From Methylocystis heyeri (GTDB taxonomy: Bacteria; Pseudomonadota; Alphaproteobacteria; Rhizobiales; Beijerinckiaceae), in assembly GCF_004802635.2 (NCBI RefSeq), contig NZ_CP046052.1, positions 2,728,001 to 2,792,000 of the forward strand: a DNA stretch of 64,000 nucleotides, in the 5' to 3' direction. The position numbers and the translations under genes are program-made. Positions 10,209 through 23,150 of this stretch are shown here, piece by piece (position 1 is the stretch's first letter; every line of letters begins with the position of its first letter). The notes beneath the pieces were generated by a model. It ran no database searches, was not told where the DNA came from, and saw nothing but the letters and a program-made list of their open reading frames with translations.

Positions 10209-10727
10209 CTAGCCGATCTTGATCTTCGTGTCGTTGACGAAGACGTAGTTCGGCACCTCGAGATTGGTGGGAGCGGGGCCGCTGCGGATGCGCCCCGAAG
10301 TATCGTAGGTGGAGCCGTGGCAGGGACAGAACCACCCGTCGTACTCGCCCTCATGGCCGAGAGGAATGCAGCCGAGATGGGTGCAGACCCCGATGACGAC
10401 CAGCCACTCGGGTTTCTTGACGCGCTTGGAGTCCGCCTCCGGATCGGGGAGGCTCGCGAGCGGCGTGTTTTCCGCCTCGGAAATTTCCGCCGGGGTGCGA
10501 TGCCGGACGAAGACCGGCTTGCCGCGCCATTTGACCGTTATGATCTGCCCCGGAACGATGGCGGTCAGGTCCACTTCGGTCGAGGCCAGCGCCAGGGTCG
10601 ACGCGTCGGGATTCATCTGGTCCAACAGAGGCCAAGCCGCGCCGGCTGCTGCGACCGTCGCCATAGCGCCCGTAGCGATATAGAGAATGTCGCGGCGGTT
10701 CGGCTGGGCAATTGTGTCGTCGCTCAC
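10209..10727 (-). CDS. petA: Rieske iron-sulfur subunit of the bc1 complex
   Basis: 172 residues from a GTG preceded by GGAAAGGG. A Tat-like N terminus ([14 protein letters not shown]) doubles as the membrane anchor. The two cluster-binding boxes CTHLGC and CPCHGS supply two Cys and two His for the Rieske 2Fe-2S centre. A longer open frame upstream is not conserved. First gene of the petABC operon; the promoter must lie between 10728 and about 10850. Confidence 0.96.
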   Translation of the reverse strand: MSDDTIAQPNRRDILYIATGAMATVAAAGAAWPLLDQMNPDASTLALASTEVDLTAIVPGQIITVKWRGKPVFVRHRTPAEISEAENTPLASLPDPEADSKRVKKPEWLVVIGVCTHLGCIPLGHEGEYDGWFCPCHGSTYDTSGRIRSGPAPTNLEVPNYVFVNDTKIKIG

Positions 10728-11051
10728 TCGGGACCCTTTCCGGATTCTTGCGATATTTGCGCGCGTTGCGCCATAGTATCGTCCTAGACGCGGCGCCGAC
10801 AACAGCGCCGAGGCGACCGCCGGATCAATTGCTCTTCCGGCAGCGGCATGGGTTGTGGCGCCAAAATTCCACCTTGTCCACAAGGCGCGCAAGGGAAAAT
10901 TGGACGCATCCTCCTCCCGCAGGCCCGCCCGCGGCGGCGAAGACGAGGGAGCAGGCTCGCTGCATCGCAGCAAAACCGCCTCGCGGGCGCGATCGAAGCG
11001 CTCCGCGGCCGGGTGGGCGGGACCAATCGCCGCAGGGAGGTAAGACAAAAG

Positions 11052-11552
11052 GTGGCCGAGGAAACATCCGTTCCTGCAGTGCACAGAAAACTGGCGCTCG
11101 CTCTCTATCAACCCGACATTCCCCAGAACGCGGGAACCATGCTGCGCCTTTGCGCCTGTCTCGGGATCGACGCCGCGATCATAGGGCCCGCCGGATTTCC
11201 GACGGGGGACCGTCACTTCCGCCGGTCTGGCATGGACTATCTCGATCACGTCTCGCTGGCGCGGCATAATTCATTTACGGATTTCGAGGCGTGGCGCGCT
11301 GCACAATCGCCGCCTCGCCGCCTCGTCCTCCTGACCACCAGGGCCAGGGCGTCCTATTGGGATTGCCGCTTTCAAGTCGGCGACATTCTCATGGTCGGGC
11401 GCGAGTCGGCCGGCGTTCCGCAAGAGGTCGTGGCCCGCGCCGATCTCCAGGTCGCCGTCCCCATGCAGCCCGCCATGCGTTCGCTGAACGTCGCGGTCGC
11501 CGCCGCCATGGTCGTCGGCGAGGCGCTCAGGCAGTTGCGCAGCGAGGCTTGA
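11052..11552 (+). CDS. trmL: tRNA (cytidine(34)-2'-O)-methyltransferase
   Basis: 166-residue SPOUT methyltransferase. Seen are the N-terminal motif [20 protein letters not shown] and the C-terminal knot region [12 protein letters not shown] followed by [21 protein letters not shown]. TrmL methylates the wobble ribose of tRNA-Leu isoacceptors. The GTG at 11052 gives the usual family length; the frame stays open further upstream without conservation. Divergent from petA. Followed after 56 bases by hemF on the same strand, possibly cotranscribed. Confidence 0.93.
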   Translation: MAEETSVPAVHRKLALALYQPDIPQNAGTMLRLCACLGIDAAIIGPAGFPTGDRHFRRSGMDYLDHVSLARHNSFTDFEAWRAAQSPPRRLVLLTTRARASYWDCRFQVGDILMVGRESAGVPQEVVARADLQVAVPMQPAMRSLNVAVAAAMVVGEALRQLRSEA

Positions 11553-11608
11553 CTGCGGCGCCCGGAGCGGCGCTAAACACGCCCGGCAGCTTATGGAGAA
11601 AGCGAAAA

Positions 11609-12508
11609 ATGCTCGAGCAACGCAAGGACCTGGCCAGAACCTGGTTCGAATCCTTACAGCAGCGCATCTTCGCCGCCTTCGAGGCCCTGGAGCAGGAAGC
11701 CCCGGGGCCGTTTTTCCCTGAAGCGAAAGAGCCGGGGCGGTTTGCGGCTTCGCCCTGGAGCCGGACGGATCACAGCGGCGAGCCCGGCGGCGGTGGACGC
11801 ATGGGGATACTCAAAGGCCGAGTGTTCGAAAAAGCCGGCGTGCATGTCTCGACCGTGTTCGGACGCTTCGCACCGGAATTCGCCGCACAGATCCCCGGGG
11901 CGAGCGAGGACCCACGCTTTTACGCCACCGGCATTTCGCTGATCGCCCATCCCTGGAACCCGAATGTTCCCGCCGTCCATATGAACACCCGCTTCGTCGT
12001 GACGACGAAAGCCTGGTTCGGCGGCGGGGCCGATCTCACCCCCGTGCTGGACAGGCGTCGCAATCAGGAAGACCCCGACGCCGTCGCCTTTCACGCCGCC
12101 ATGCGACGCCCCTGCGAGGCGCATGAGGACATCGCCGATTACGACCGCCTGAAGAAATGGTGCGACGATTATTTCTTCCTCAAGCACCGCAACGAGCCAC
12201 GCGGAATCGGCGGCGTTTTCTATGATTATCTCAACAGCGCGGGCGACCCGGAGAACTCGGCCTGGGACAAGGATTTCGCCTTCACCCGGGATGTGGGCGA
12301 AGCCTTTCTCGACATCTACCCAGCGCTGGTGAGGAAAAATTACGCCACTCCCTGGACCGGGACCGACCGGGAGGAACAGCTCATTCGGCGCGGGCGCTAT
12401 GTGGAGTTCAATCTGCTCTATGACCGCGGCACGATCTTCGGGCTGCGCACCGGCGGCAATGTGGATTCGATTCTCTCCTCCATGCCGCCGCTGGTGAGAT
12501 GGCCGTAA
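11609..12508 (+). CDS. hemF: Oxygen-dependent coproporphyrinogen III oxidase
   Basis: 299 residues from an ATG with GGAGA nine bases upstream. The family motifs [24 protein letters not shown] and [13 protein letters not shown] are present. It converts coproporphyrinogen III to protoporphyrinogen IX using oxygen, an aerobic step of haem synthesis, which fits an organism with a bc1 complex and several c-type cytochromes. Full family length. Confidence 0.97.
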   Translation: MLEQRKDLARTWFESLQQRIFAAFEALEQEAPGPFFPEAKEPGRFAASPWSRTDHSGEPGGGGRMGILKGRVFEKAGVHVSTVFGRFAPEFAAQIPGASEDPRFYATGISLIAHPWNPNVPAVHMNTRFVVTTKAWFGGGADLTPVLDRRRNQEDPDAVAFHAAMRRPCEAHEDIADYDRLKKWCDDYFFLKHRNEPRGIGGVFYDYLNSAGDPENSAWDKDFAFTRDVGEAFLDIYPALVRKNYATPWTGTDREEQLIRRGRYVEFNLLYDRGTIFGLRTGGNVDSILSSMPPLVRWP

Positions 12509-12536
12509 CTTCGGGTTCAAGCGCCCGCCTGCGCCT

Positions 12537-12911
12537 TCAGCCGAAGGTCCAGGCCCGGTTGATGCCGAAGGTCACGAACATGACCATGACCGTCGTGACG
12601 AGTTGCGCGGGCAGATAGGGCGCACCGAAGCGATCGACGAAGAGGCTCATCAGCAAAAAGGTCAGGCCGAACCCCAGCGAAGCGACCAGCGCGAAGCGCC
12701 AGCCCGCTTCCTCATGGGGGCGGTCGCTGTCGAAGGTGTGGCGGCGATTGAGCATATAGGAGGTCACCCCGCCGACGATATAACCCGCGAGGGTCGCCGG
12801 CACCGGGGTCAGGACGGCCCCCTCCACCAGAGCGATGAGAACGGAATAATGCGCGAGGGAGGCGGCGACGCCGACAAGCGCATAGGTCGAAAGCTGACGG
12901 GGAAGGGTCAT
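12537..12911 (-). CDS. GtrA-like membrane protein
   Basis: 124 residues with four predicted membrane segments and the GtrA pattern (TYALVGVAASLAHY near the start, SYMLNRRHTF in the middle, a final INRAWTF). GtrA proteins move polyprenyl-linked sugars across the inner membrane for glycosylation of surface polymers. Convergent with hemF, 28 bases between stops. No glycosyltransferase partner is adjacent. Confidence 0.9.
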   Translation of the reverse strand: MTLPRQLSTYALVGVAASLAHYSVLIALVEGAVLTPVPATLAGYIVGGVTSYMLNRRHTFDSDRPHEEAGWRFALVASLGFGLTFLLMSLFVDRFGAPYLPAQLVTTVMVMFVTFGINRAWTFG

Positions 12912-13093
12912 GAGGGATCGCGCTCTCGGCTCGTTTTTCTCTCGCGATTTCGCATCGCTAAGGGTTTAAATTCAACTCCCAGCTTGTGGGCTTCCGCGCG
13001 CGGGGAGAGGGAATTGGCGACCCCTTCCCGCGTGCGGGCTTCTGTGTCTCCCTCAGCCCATGAACATCTGAGCGTTCTCAAACGCCCAAGAGG

Positions 13094-13485
13094 TCAACTT
13101 TTCCTGATCTCTTGGAGGATTTGCTCGGGCCTTTCGACAAGAATCGCTTCGCCGAGGCATTCGATTATCTCTCCGGCACATGCTCCCGAGCCGATGGGTT
13201 GGCGATGACGGCGCCGTCGCCCGGCCAATAGAGGTAACTGGACGTCGCCTTCATCAGATCGAAAAGGCCCTGCCAAAATTCCGGATGGAGCGGCGGTCAC
13301 GAGACCCCGAAGCCGTCCATAGGCTCGCCGTCGATGTCGCACCAGCCGCCGTCCGGATAATCGAGCCTCCAGCAATCTCCAGTCTGATCGCTGCAGTAAG
13401 AACCGAAGCTTTTCTGGAACAGAGAGAATGGAAACGGGAACGGCTCTCCGTTATGAAAATTTATCAAGAAGATATTGAAGCTCAT
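13094..13485 (-). pseudogene. Decayed small protein gene (nonsense and frameshift)
   Basis: From an ATG at 13485 the frame reads MSFNIFLINFHNGEP and continues to an in-frame TGA (13307 region, GFGVS-stop). The same frame then continues with clearly protein-like sequence (PPLHPEFWQGLFDLMK, YLYWPGDGAVIANPSA), and a later one-base shift is needed to read ECLGEAILVERPEQILQE to the stop at 13094. Together the pieces make about 125 residues resembling small cytoplasmic proteins of unknown function with a YLYWPG-type motif. A sequencing error could explain one lesion but less easily two. Confidence 0.62.
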
Positions 13486-13562
13486 TTCGACCCCGCGAGA
13501 TATGAATAGCGCCGTATATGCGTTCGGAAAGCAATGAATTTGCTGGTCGTCCAAGCCACCCC

Positions 13563-13901
13563 CTAATGCGGAATGTTCGCGTAATATTGCGCGAGGGCTT
13601 CGATTTCCTCGTCGGTGATATGGCGGCTCATATAGCGCATTTCCTTGTGGGGCCGCTTGCCCGAGCGGAAATTCCGCAGCTGCTCGGCGAGATAGCGGTC
13701 GTGCTGGCCGGCGAGATTGGGGATCTCGACGTCTTTGGCTATCCCCTCCGCCCCGTGGCAGGCGGCGCATTGGGCGATGACATTCTGGAGCTCGAGACTA
13801 TCGAGAGCGCTTGCGGCTCCCGGGGTCATCGCAAGGACGATTATCAGCAAGGCTGAGGTCTTCAACTGGCCTACCCCTCGAAACGAGCCGCTCGATCGCA
13901 T
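13563..13901 (-). CDS. Small periplasmic c-type cytochrome
   Basis: About 112 residues from the ATG at 13901. A signal peptide (LIIVLAMTPGAASA) is followed by a single haem motif CAACH and an axial Met in the MRYMSRHITDEEI region, typical of class I cytochrome c of the cytochrome c4/c553 type. It would shuttle electrons in the periplasm, perhaps from the bc1 complex. A TTG at 13865 behind a GAGGGG tract is an alternative start that leaves a shorter signal peptide. The gene is divergent from carB. Confidence 0.88.
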   Translation of the reverse strand: MRSSGSFRGVGQLKTSALLIIVLAMTPGAASALDSLELQNVIAQCAACHGAEGIAKDVEIPNLAGQHDRYLAEQLRNFRSGKRPHKEMRYMSRHITDEEIEALAQYYANIPH

Positions 13902-14109
13902 TCGCACAAATTCGCAGGCGCGCGCACGGCGCAGGCCCTGCCGACCCAGCATAACGTCTCCCCGGCCTGTCTAAAACCCAATCATATTGACGCGGCGTCG
14001 GGCGCGCCCCTTCACACAAGCGTCAATCTCGTCTAGGTAAAGCGCAACTTTCGAGCCGGGCGCGCCCGCTCGCGCCCGCGCACGGGCATATTGGGACGCG
14101 TTCCGGTCC

Positions 14110-14137
14110 AAAAGGCCCGGCGACGCGGCCTTTTTTT
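14110..14137 (+). terminator. Rho-independent terminator-like hairpin upstream of carB
   Basis: AAAAGGCC and GGCCTTTTTTT flank a 9-base loop, giving a stem followed by seven T on the plus strand. No plus-strand gene ends just before it. It lies 78 bases ahead of carB, so it ends either an unseen short transcript or an attenuated carB leader. Confidence 0.55.
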
Positions 14138-14215
14138 ATGCGCGCCGCCTCCGGCGAGGCCGCGAAACGGAAATCCTGCCCGTCCCTTATCGGACGGGCG
14201 TCCCAAAGGACGCCA

Positions 14216-17539
<3,324 letters not shown>

Positions 17540-17589
17540 TTCGAAGGCGGAAAGCCTGACGGCGCTTTTTGACCGCAGCAGCGGGAAAG

Positions 17590-17640
17590 CCGGACTTCCC
17601 CGCAGAGTCGGGGCCGGCTTTCCGAGGCGGCGCGGTAAAA
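17590..17640. repeat. Intergenic hairpin after carB
   Basis: GGAAAGCCGG and CCGGCTTTCC form a 10-bp outer stem, with CCCCG and CGGGG pairing inside. There is no T-run. It lies between carB and greA and may stabilise or end the carB mRNA. Confidence 0.5.
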
Positions 17641-17773
17641 CCGCGTATGAGCCTTGAGGCTCGAGTTCCAGCAATGAGTGATTCGCCCTCCCCCGGAGCG
17701 TCGCCGGGCGGAGCCGTAAAAGCCTTTTTCCCGGAGCGAAGGCCGGGAACGACAGAATGAGAGAGCAGGAACT

Positions 17774-18250
17774 ATGGTGGAAAAGGTGCCCATGACCGTC
17801 GGCGGCCACGCCGCCCTGGAGGAGGAATTGCGCCGCCGCCAGCAGATCGAGCGCCCGCGCATCATCCAGCAGATCGCGGAAGCCCGCGCGCATGGAGATC
17901 TTTCCGAAAACGCCGAATATCACGCGGCCAAGGAATCCCAATCCCTCAACGAGGGGCGCATCGCCGAGCTCGAGGACAAGCTGTCCCGCGCCGAAGTCAT
18001 CGACGTGACCAAGCTCTCCGGCTCCACGATTAAATTCGGGGCGACCGTGACCGTGCTCGACGAGGATACCGAAGAGGAAAAGCGCTATCAGATCGTCGGC
18101 GAGGCCGAAGCCGACGTGAAGACCGGACGCGTCTCCATCACCTCGCCGATCGCCCGGGCGCTGATCGGCAAGAAGGCCGGCGACACGGTCGAGGTCAAGA
18201 CGCCGGGCGGCGGCAAGAGCTATGAAGTCCTGACGGTCGCCTTCGTTTGA
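17774..18250 (+). CDS. greA: Transcription elongation factor GreA
   Basis: 158 residues, the usual length. The N-terminal coiled coil (about residues 1-77) bears the acidic tip region [14 protein letters not shown] that reaches into the RNA polymerase secondary channel, and the C-terminal FKBP-like domain follows (about 80-158). GreA stimulates cleavage of backtracked RNA. An AGGA ribosome site precedes the ATG. The stop overlaps the TTG start of the next gene by four bases. Confidence 0.97.
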   Translation: MVEKVPMTVGGHAALEEELRRRQQIERPRIIQQIAEARAHGDLSENAEYHAAKESQSLNEGRIAELEDKLSRAEVIDVTKLSGSTIKFGATVTVLDEDTEEEKRYQIVGEAEADVKTGRVSITSPIARALIGKKAGDTVEVKTPGGGKSYEVLTVAFV

Positions 18251-19344
18251 GCGGCCCGGGATCGGGCGGCGGCGCCCTTGTTGCCGTCCAGCCCCTTTCG
18301 ATCAAGCTGCGCATCCTCTCCGACGGCCTCGCCGGACATGAGGCCCAGACCCTGGGCGTCGCCGAGGCGCTGGGGCTGGTCCCCGAGATTCGGCGCGTAA
18401 ACCCGCGGCTTCCATTCGCGGCGCTCGCGCCTTTCGGACCGATCGACCCCCGCGAATCGCCTCGCTTTCCCGGCAGCCCGGTGGGGCCGCCCTGGCCCGA
18501 CATGGCCTTCGCCTCCGGGCGGAGAACCCTGCCCTATCTGCGCAGGCTCAAGCGCGAATCCGGCCGCCGCGTCTTTACGGTCTATTTCAACGCGCCGGCC
18601 AACGGCCGGACCGCCGCGGATCTCATCATTGCGCCGATGCACGACGGGCTGTTCGGCCGCAATGTCGCGACGCCGCTCACGCCGCCGAACCGCATCTCCG
18701 CGGAGCGGCTCGCGAGCGCCCGCCGCACTCCCGACCCCCGCGTCGCCTCCCTGCAAAAGCCGCGGGCGGCCCTGTTGATCGGGGGAGACAACCGGCATTT
18801 CCGCTTCAGGCCGCCCGACGCCATGGCGCTCGCCGACATCGTGCGCGCCCTCTTCGCCCAAGGCTACAGCGTGATGGCGACAGCCTCGCGGCGCACGCCC
18901 CGTTTCGTGGCGGAGGCGGCGGAGGCCGCCTTGCGCGAGGGCGGCGGCTGGCTGTGGGACGGCGAGGGCGAAAACCCCTATCTCTCCATGCTGGCCAGCG
19001 CCGACGTCGTCGTCGTCACCGCGGACAGCGTCAATATGGTGGGCGAAGCGGCGGCGACCGGCGCGCCGGTTTATATCTTCGCCCCCATCGGCGGCCATCG
19101 GAAGATCGCCGATTACCTCGCGAGACTGGAGCGGCTCGGCGCGGTGCGGCCATGGCGGGGCGTGGTCGAAAGCTGGCGCCATGAGCCCGTCAATTCCACC
19201 GATTCGATCGCCGCCTCGATACTGAAGGCCTATGAGATCTTCCGCGGCCTGACCCCGCCATTGCCGCCGATGCGGGACGACGAAGACGAAGAAGACGTTG
19301 AAGATGGCGAAGATGACGATTGCGACGCCGGACATAATGATTAG
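18247..19344 (+). CDS. ELM1-like (mitochondrial fission ELM1 family, DUF1022) protein
   Basis: 365 residues. The central part ([59 protein letters not shown]) matches the DUF1022/ELM1 family, which has a glycosyltransferase-like fold and an unknown bacterial role. The TTG start overlaps the greA stop, so translation is coupled. The last 25 residues are almost all Asp and Glu with a Cys, an odd acidic tail that may be disordered. A downstream ATG start cannot be excluded. Confidence 0.85.
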   Translation: MSGPGSGGGALVAVQPLSIKLRILSDGLAGHEAQTLGVAEALGLVPEIRRVNPRLPFAALAPFGPIDPRESPRFPGSPVGPPWPDMAFASGRRTLPYLRRLKRESGRRVFTVYFNAPANGRTAADLIIAPMHDGLFGRNVATPLTPPNRISAERLASARRTPDPRVASLQKPRAALLIGGDNRHFRFRPPDAMALADIVRALFAQGYSVMATASRRTPRFVAEAAEAALREGGGWLWDGEGENPYLSMLASADVVVVTADSVNMVGEAAATGAPVYIFAPIGGHRKIADYLARLERLGAVRPWRGVVESWRHEPVNSTDSIAASILKAYEIFRGLTPPLPPMRDDEDEEDVEDGEDDDCDAGHND

Positions 19345-19410
19345 ATTGCGGCTATCCCGACCGGACATCCGATAGGCCCGGCCCGTTCTCCAACCGGAAG
19401 TTCCCGTCCC

Positions 19411-20367
19411 ATGCCGTCTGCCGCCGCAAAGCACTCCCGCGTCATCGTGCTGGGCTCGGGCCCCGCCGGCTATACGGCGGCGATCTACGCCGCCCGCGCC
19501 ATGCTGGAGCCGGCGCTGATCGCCGGCTTCGAGCAGGGCGGCCAGCTCATGATCACCACCGAGGTCGAAAACTACCCCGGCTTCGCCGAGCCGATCCAGG
19601 GCCCCTGGCTGATGGATCAGATGCGGATGCAGGCGGGGCATGTGGGGGCGACGCTCGTCTCCGACCATATCGTCGAGGCGCGGCTCGGCAAACGCCCCTT
19701 CGAGCTCCTCGGCGACTCGGGACAGCTCTACAGCTGCGACGCGCTCATCGTCGCCACCGGCGCAAAGGCGAGATGGCTCGGCCTCCCGAGCGAAGAGAAA
19801 TTCAAGGGCTTCGGCGTTTCCGCCTGCGCCACCTGCGACGGCTTTTTCTTTCGCGGCAAAAAGGTGATCGTCGTCGGCGGCGGCAACACCGCCGTCGAGG
19901 AGGCGATTTATCTCTCCAATATCGCCTCCCATGTCACCCTGGTCCACCGGCGCGAAGAGCTGCGCAGCGAGCGCGTGCTGCAGGAGCGGCTGCGCCAGCG
20001 CCCCAATGTGGACTTCCTGTTCGACCATGTGATCGACGAGATTCTGGGCGAGGAAAACCCGCTTTCGGTCACCCATGTGCGGGCCAAGAACGCAAAGAAC
20101 GGAGAGACCAGGACTCTTCCGGTCGACGGGGTGTTCGTCGCCATCGGCCACAGTCCGGCGTCGGAACTCTTCAAGGGCCAGCTCACCCTCAAGCCCTCGG
20201 GTTATATCGCGGTGGAGCCGGGAACGACCCGCACCAATATCCCCGGGGTTTTTGCGGCGGGAGACGTCGCCGACGAGACCTATCGCCAGGCAGTGACCGC
20301 GGCCGGCCTCGGCTGCATGGCCGCGCTCGACGTCGAACGCTATCTTTTGGGCCCGGCGAGCGTCTAA
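19411..20367 (+). CDS. trxB: Thioredoxin-disulfide reductase
   Basis: 318 residues. FAD-binding GSGPAGYTAAIYAARA at the N terminus, redox-active CATC (Cys139, Cys142), NADPH-binding GGGNTAVEEA, and the C-terminal FAD motif GVFAAGDVAD are all present. It reduces thioredoxin with NADPH in the cytoplasm. Length and motif order fit the low-molecular-weight bacterial enzyme. A short CDGSH iron-sulfur gene follows after 23 bases. Confidence 0.96.
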   Translation: MPSAAAKHSRVIVLGSGPAGYTAAIYAARAMLEPALIAGFEQGGQLMITTEVENYPGFAEPIQGPWLMDQMRMQAGHVGATLVSDHIVEARLGKRPFELLGDSGQLYSCDALIVATGAKARWLGLPSEEKFKGFGVSACATCDGFFFRGKKVIVVGGGNTAVEEAIYLSNIASHVTLVHRREELRSERVLQERLRQRPNVDFLFDHVIDEILGEENPLSVTHVRAKNAKNGETRTLPVDGVFVAIGHSPASELFKGQLTLKPSGYIAVEPGTTRTNIPGVFAAGDVADETYRQAVTAAGLGCMAALDVERYLLGPASV

Positions 20368-20390
20368 CCCTAAAGGGAACTAAAAATCCT

Positions 20391-20630
20391 ATGACCGAAC
20401 GCGTCGTCTATATGAAGAAAGCCATGCCGGTCGAAGTCGAAGCGGGCAAGACCTATTATTGGTGCGCCTGCGGCCGCAGCGCCGCCCAGCCTTTCTGCGA
20501 CGGCGCGCATCAGGGAACCGGCATCGAACCCGTCGCCTATAAAGCCGAGGCCACCGGCAAGGCGTTTTTTTGCGGCTGCAAGGCCACGCAAAAGGAACCG
20601 CTATGCGACGGTTCGCACAAGAATTTGTAA
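20391..20630 (+). CDS. Dual CDGSH iron-sulfur domain protein
   Basis: 79 residues with two zinc-finger-like CDGSH motifs: CACGRSAAQPFCDGAH and CGCKATQKEPLCDGSH. Each supplies three Cys and one His for a 2Fe-2S cluster, as in MitoNEET-related bacterial proteins linked to redox or iron homeostasis. The start ATG at 20391 follows AAAGGGAAC. Adjacent to trxB, probably cotranscribed. Confidence 0.93.
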   Translation: MTERVVYMKKAMPVEVEAGKTYYWCACGRSAAQPFCDGAHQGTGIEPVAYKAEATGKAFFCGCKATQKEPLCDGSHKNL

Positions 20631-20639
20631 GTCGCGAGA

Positions 20640-20865
20640 CGCCGCCCCACCCTCCCCTTTAAGGGGGAGGGTCGCACCCGCAGGGTGCGGGGTGGCGTGA
20701 TGTTTACTTAAGGAAAGCGCGTCTCCAGAGCGGAGATCGTTTCACCCCACCCCGGACTGCTTCGCAGTCCGACCCTCCCCTCGAGGGGGAGGGTTTGGCC
20801 CGGCGCCCGGGGGATGCTGCGCCCCCACACTCCTCTTTGAGGGGGGAGGGTGAAGCGCCTTCGAA
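20640..20865. repeat. Cluster of GC-rich palindromic repeats between CDGSH gene and glyS
   Basis: Three related inverted repeats of the form ACCCTCCCC-(short loop)-GGGGAGGGT occur at about 20647-20672, 20770-20798 and 20825-20850, separated by short palindromes (CGCACCCGCAGGGTGCG; GGACTGCTTCGCAGTCC). Similar modules recur at about 27018-27045 and 63030-63205. These look like mobile intergenic repeats, not a gene. Confidence 0.6.
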
Positions 20866-20880
20866 GAAATAAGCGAGCCC

Positions 20881-23043
20881 ATGCCCGACCTTCTGCTTGA
20901 ACTTTTTTCCGAAGAGATTCCCGCCAGGATGCAAGGCCAGGCTGCGGAAGACCTGCGCAGGCTCGTCACCAACGCCCTGGTGGAGCGAGGGCTGGTCTAT
21001 GAAGGCGCCGCGAGCTTCGCCACGCCGCGCCGTCTCGCGCTTCATATCGCCGGCCTGCCGCCGCGCCAGCCCGACCTGCGCGAGGAGCGCAAAGGCCCGC
21101 GCGTCGGCGCGCCCGACGCCGCGATCCAGGGCTTTTTGAAAAGCGCCGGTCTTGCGACGCTGGAAGAAGCGACGATCCAGAAAGACCCCAAGAAGGGCGA
21201 ATTCTATGTCGCGGTGATCGAACGCCCCGGCGCCGACACCATAGATCTGCTCGGCGAGATCATCCCCGAAACCATCCGCAGCTTCCCCTGGCCAAAATCC
21301 ATGCGCTGGGGCGAAAGCTCGACCCGCCCCGACGCGCTGCGCTGGGTGCGGCCGCTGCATTCCATCCTCGCGACCTTCGGGCCGGAGACCGAGACCCCGG
21401 AGATCGTGCGCTTTTCGGTCGACGGGATCGAATCCGGCAACAAGACCTTCGGCCATCGGTTCATGGCCCCGCAAGCCATCGAGGTCCGGCGCTTCGACGA
21501 TTATGTGCCGGCGCTGGAGCGCGCGAAGGTCGTGCTCGACGCCGCCCGCCGCCGCGACATCATCCTGCATGACGCGCGGAATCTCGCCACCGCCCAGGGG
21601 CTGGAGCTGATCGAGGACGCCGCTCTGCTGGAAGAAGTGGCGGGGCTGGTGGAATGGCCGGTCGCGCTGATGGGCTCGTTCGACGAGGCCTTTCTGTCGA
21701 TTCCGCCCGAGGTGATCCGCGCCACCATCCGCGTCAACCAGAAGTGTTTCGTGCTGAAGCGCCATGACGGGACGCTGGCCAACCGCTTCATCCTGGTCTC
21801 CAATATCGAGGCCAGCGACCATGGCGAGACCATCGTCGCCGGCAATCAGCGCGTGATCGCGGCGCGGCTCTCGGACGCGAAATTCTTCTATGAGACCGAC
21901 CTCAAGACGCGGCTCGAAAACCTGCTGCCCAAGCTCGAGAAAATCGTGTTCCACGAGAAGCTCGGCACTCAGAGCGAAAGGGTAAATCGCGTCGAAGCGC
22001 TGGCGCGGGAGCTCGCGCCTCTGGTCGGAGCCGACCCGGAAAAGGCGGCGCGCGCGGCGAAGCTCGCCAAGGCCGATCTCGTGACCGAAATGGTCGGAGA
22101 ATTCCCTGAGCTGCAAGGCCTGATGGGCCGCTATTACGCCAGCGCCCAGGGCGAGGACGCTTCCGTCGCCGCCGCCTGCGAGGAACATTGGAAGCCGGTG
22201 GGGCCGAGCGACCGGGTTCCCAGCGATCCGGTCTCGGTCGCCGTGGCGCTGGCCGACAAGATCGACACACTGGTCGGCTTCTGGGCCATTGACGAGAAGC
22301 CGACCGGCAGCAAGGACCCCTATGCGCTGCGCCGCGCGGCGCTGGGCGTGATCCGGTTGATTTTGGAGAACAGGCTGCAATTGCGGCTTCTGCCGCAATT
22401 CGACGGGGCTTTCCTGCTCGCAGACAGCGCGATAGCAAAGGCAGGGAAGCAAACCGGGCCAACGCTGGATAACCGCTCGCCCGACCTCCTCTCTTTCTTC
22501 ATCGACCGCCTAAAGGTCTACTTGCGCGATCGGGGGGCGAGATACGATCTGATAGACGCGGCTCTCGGCGCGCAGCTCGCCGGCGAAGGCGAGCAGCGCG
22601 AACAGGACGATCTCGTCATGATCACAAGCAAGGTCGACGCTCTCTCCAAATTCCTCGACACCGACGACGGCAGAAACCTGCTCGCGGGCTTCCGCCGCGC
22701 GGTGAATATTTTGAAGATCGAGGAGAAGAAGGACGGCGCCGGCGCCTATGACGCGCCCCACGCCCCCAATCTGCGCATCGAGCCTCAAGAGCATACGCTC
22801 GCCGCGGCGGTTGCGCGGGCGCGCGAGGAAACCGCCGAAAGGCTGAATCGGGAAGATTTCGAGGGCGCCATGCGCATGCTGGCAAAGCTGCGCGCTCCGG
22901 TCGACGCCTTCTTCGACGATGTGACCGTCAACGCCGAGAACAAGGATCTGCGTCTCAACCGGCTGCGCCTGCTCAATGAATTGCGCAAGGCGATGCTCGG
23001 CGTCGCCGATTTCGGCAAGGTGGCGGGGGAAGGCGCGGCGTAA
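20881..23043 (+). CDS. glyS: Glycine--tRNA ligase beta subunit
   Basis: 720 residues beginning [18 protein letters not shown], the classic GlyS N terminus. The central part binds tRNA, and the C-terminal DALR-type anticodon-binding region ([14 protein letters not shown]) is complete. It works as an alpha2beta2 enzyme with GlyQ, which is usually directly upstream but is not here. A block of palindromic repeats occupies that space instead, so glyQ has probably been separated. Confidence 0.96.
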   Translation: MPDLLLELFSEEIPARMQGQAAEDLRRLVTNALVERGLVYEGAASFATPRRLALHIAGLPPRQPDLREERKGPRVGAPDAAIQGFLKSAGLATLEEATIQKDPKKGEFYVAVIERPGADTIDLLGEIIPETIRSFPWPKSMRWGESSTRPDALRWVRPLHSILATFGPETETPEIVRFSVDGIESGNKTFGHRFMAPQAIEVRRFDDYVPALERAKVVLDAARRRDIILHDARNLATAQGLELIEDAALLEEVAGLVEWPVALMGSFDEAFLSIPPEVIRATIRVNQKCFVLKRHDGTLANRFILVSNIEASDHGETIVAGNQRVIAARLSDAKFFYETDLKTRLENLLPKLEKIVFHEKLGTQSERVNRVEALARELAPLVGADPEKAARAAKLAKADLVTEMVGEFPELQGLMGRYYASAQGEDASVAAACEEHWKPVGPSDRVPSDPVSVAVALADKIDTLVGFWAIDEKPTGSKDPYALRRAALGVIRLILENRLQLRLLPQFDGAFLLADSAIAKAGKQTGPTLDNRSPDLLSFFIDRLKVYLRDRGARYDLIDAALGAQLAGEGEQREQDDLVMITSKVDALSKFLDTDDGRNLLAGFRRAVNILKIEEKKDGAGAYDAPHAPNLRIEPQEHTLAAAVARAREETAERLNREDFEGAMRMLAKLRAPVDAFFDDVTVNAENKDLRLNRLRLLNELRKAMLGVADFGKVAGEGAA

Positions 23044-23150
23044 TACAGGGCGCGAAATGCCGCGGTGACCGATTACGGAAATAAAGCCAGATTGGGGCAA
23101 GAAGCGGCGGCGTCTACAGCGTGGACGCGCCGCAACCCGAGGGGCTTTTG

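Noticed and set aside
11630-11660. GGTTCGAATCC resembling a tRNA T-loop
   Set aside because: It lies inside hemF (TWFESLQ codons) and no cloverleaf can be drawn around it.
13300-13310. TGA as selenocysteine in the small gene at 13094-13485
   Set aside because: A second lesion (frameshift) follows and no SECIS-like hairpin or selenoprotein family match is evident.
20640-20865. Possible CRISPR-like repeats before glyS
   Set aside because: Units are palindromic, irregularly spaced and few, with no spacers or cas genes; they are dispersed intergenic repeats.
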